Source of the DNA: Shewanella corallii
GTDB lineage: Bacteria > Pseudomonadota > Gammaproteobacteria > Enterobacterales > Shewanellaceae
DNA length: 64,000 bases
Reading direction: 5' to 3'
NCBI RefSeq assembly: GCF_023349125.1
Contig: NZ_JAKIKT010000003.1
Coordinates: forward strand, 372,001 to 436,000
Position numbers and translations under genes: made by a program. Position 1 is the first letter of the stretch; each line of letters begins with the position of its first letter. Positions 63,777 to 64,000 of the stretch are shown here, in pieces. Under the pieces are notes generated by a model that was given only the letters and a program-made list of their open reading frames with translations, was not told the DNA's origin and made no database searches.

Positions 63777-64000
63777 TTACCAACCAGTCTTTTCACGCAG
63801 TGCGCGACCAATGTCAGCCAAAGAGCGAACAGTGGTTACACCGGCAGCTTCCAGCGCAGCAAACTTCTCGTCTGCAGTACCTTTACCACCAGCAATGATG
63901 GCACCGGCGTGGCCCATACGCTTACCGGCTGGCGCAGTAACACCCGCGATATAAGATACCACTGGCTTGGTTACGTTAGCCTTGATGTACTCGGCTGCTT
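63777..64000 (-). CDS. sucD: Succinyl-CoA synthetase alpha subunit, C-terminal part
   Basis: The last 74 codons are inside the window; the gene continues past the right edge. [20 protein letters not shown], then [19 protein letters not shown] and SLADIGRAL match SucD closely, including the active-site phospho-His in [11 protein letters not shown] cycle enzyme that makes ATP or GTP from succinyl-CoA. Followed by a terminator, so it ends the suc operon. Confidence 0.95.
   Translation of the reverse strand, partial: AAEYIKANVTKPVVSYIAGVTAPAGKRMGHAGAIIAGGKGTADEKFAALEAAGVTTVRSLADIGRALREKTGW

Overview
The window looks like a chromosomal segment of a gammaproteobacterium of the Shewanella / Alteromonadales type. 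This is an inference from gene content and order: ilvIH next to ibpA; yejK-yejL-yejM; crbS divergent from acs, then radD, grxA and nadE; a PhoPQ-like pair; and sucD at the right edge. Both ends cut a gene (ilvI on the left, sucD on the right).

0-21 kb is mostly ordinary chromosome. It holds ilvIH, a heat-shock-regulated ibpA, a lipoprotein 5'-nucleotidase, a von Willebrand A gene broken by one in-frame stop, a LuxR-type response regulator, several small orphans, a FemAB-like acyltransferase with an in-frame minisatellite, ggt, an M3 metallopeptidase, an M23 peptidase, a QueD-family protein, a 252-bp MITE flanked by TA, an AI-2E family permease, a GNAT enzyme, yejK/L/M and tRNA-Pro(GGG) followed by a decayed tRNA-like copy.

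21.1-34.2 kb is the accessory region. Two diverged copies (about 370 bp) of a small membrane-protein gene flank an integron-type cassette array without an integrase. It has about 14 short AT-rich genes, all on the + strand, separated by attC-like sites. These include a 129-bp VCR-like site, compact 51-105 bp sites, and long sites built on two repeat families, here called R1 (4 copies) and R2 (3 copies). R1 and R2 sit directly upstream of cassette genes and carry promoter- or start-like sequence. Cassette products include a DUF6506-like protein, a zinc-ribbon-like protein, a fatty acid desaturase, an Imm35-like protein and several unknowns. The last unit is a two-gene module, a HEPN-like protein (frameshifted) plus a 695-residue PD-(D/E)XK nuclease. 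It is the best candidate for an undescribed defence-type system.

34-64 kb returns to core genes: a secreted 664-residue protein of unknown role with a PKD-like domain, a roughly 1.1-kb stretch without genes, a VOC gene broken by an in-frame stop, a diguanylate cyclase, an S-formylglutathione hydrolase homologue lacking its catalytic residues, the SSS-domain hybrid kinase CrbS divergent from acs, radD, grxA, nadE, an AraC regulator with a LysE exporter, and a histidine kinase / NtrC-type regulator pair divergent from a coiled-coil exported protein with a near-consensus sigma-54 promoter. A phosphonate/selenate-type ABC transporter with fused permease, PhoPQ-like genes, a 2OG-Fe(II) oxygenase, an AEC carrier and sucD complete the window.

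The genes fall into functional groups: branched-chain amino acid synthesis (ilvIH), acetate assimilation and its likely control (CrbS, acs, possibly the LuxR regulator at 5.6 kb), envelope biology (yejM, PhoPQ, the sigma-54 module), and a cassette array that looks like an acquisition site for small stress or defence genes. All calls come from reading the sequence; no database search was run.
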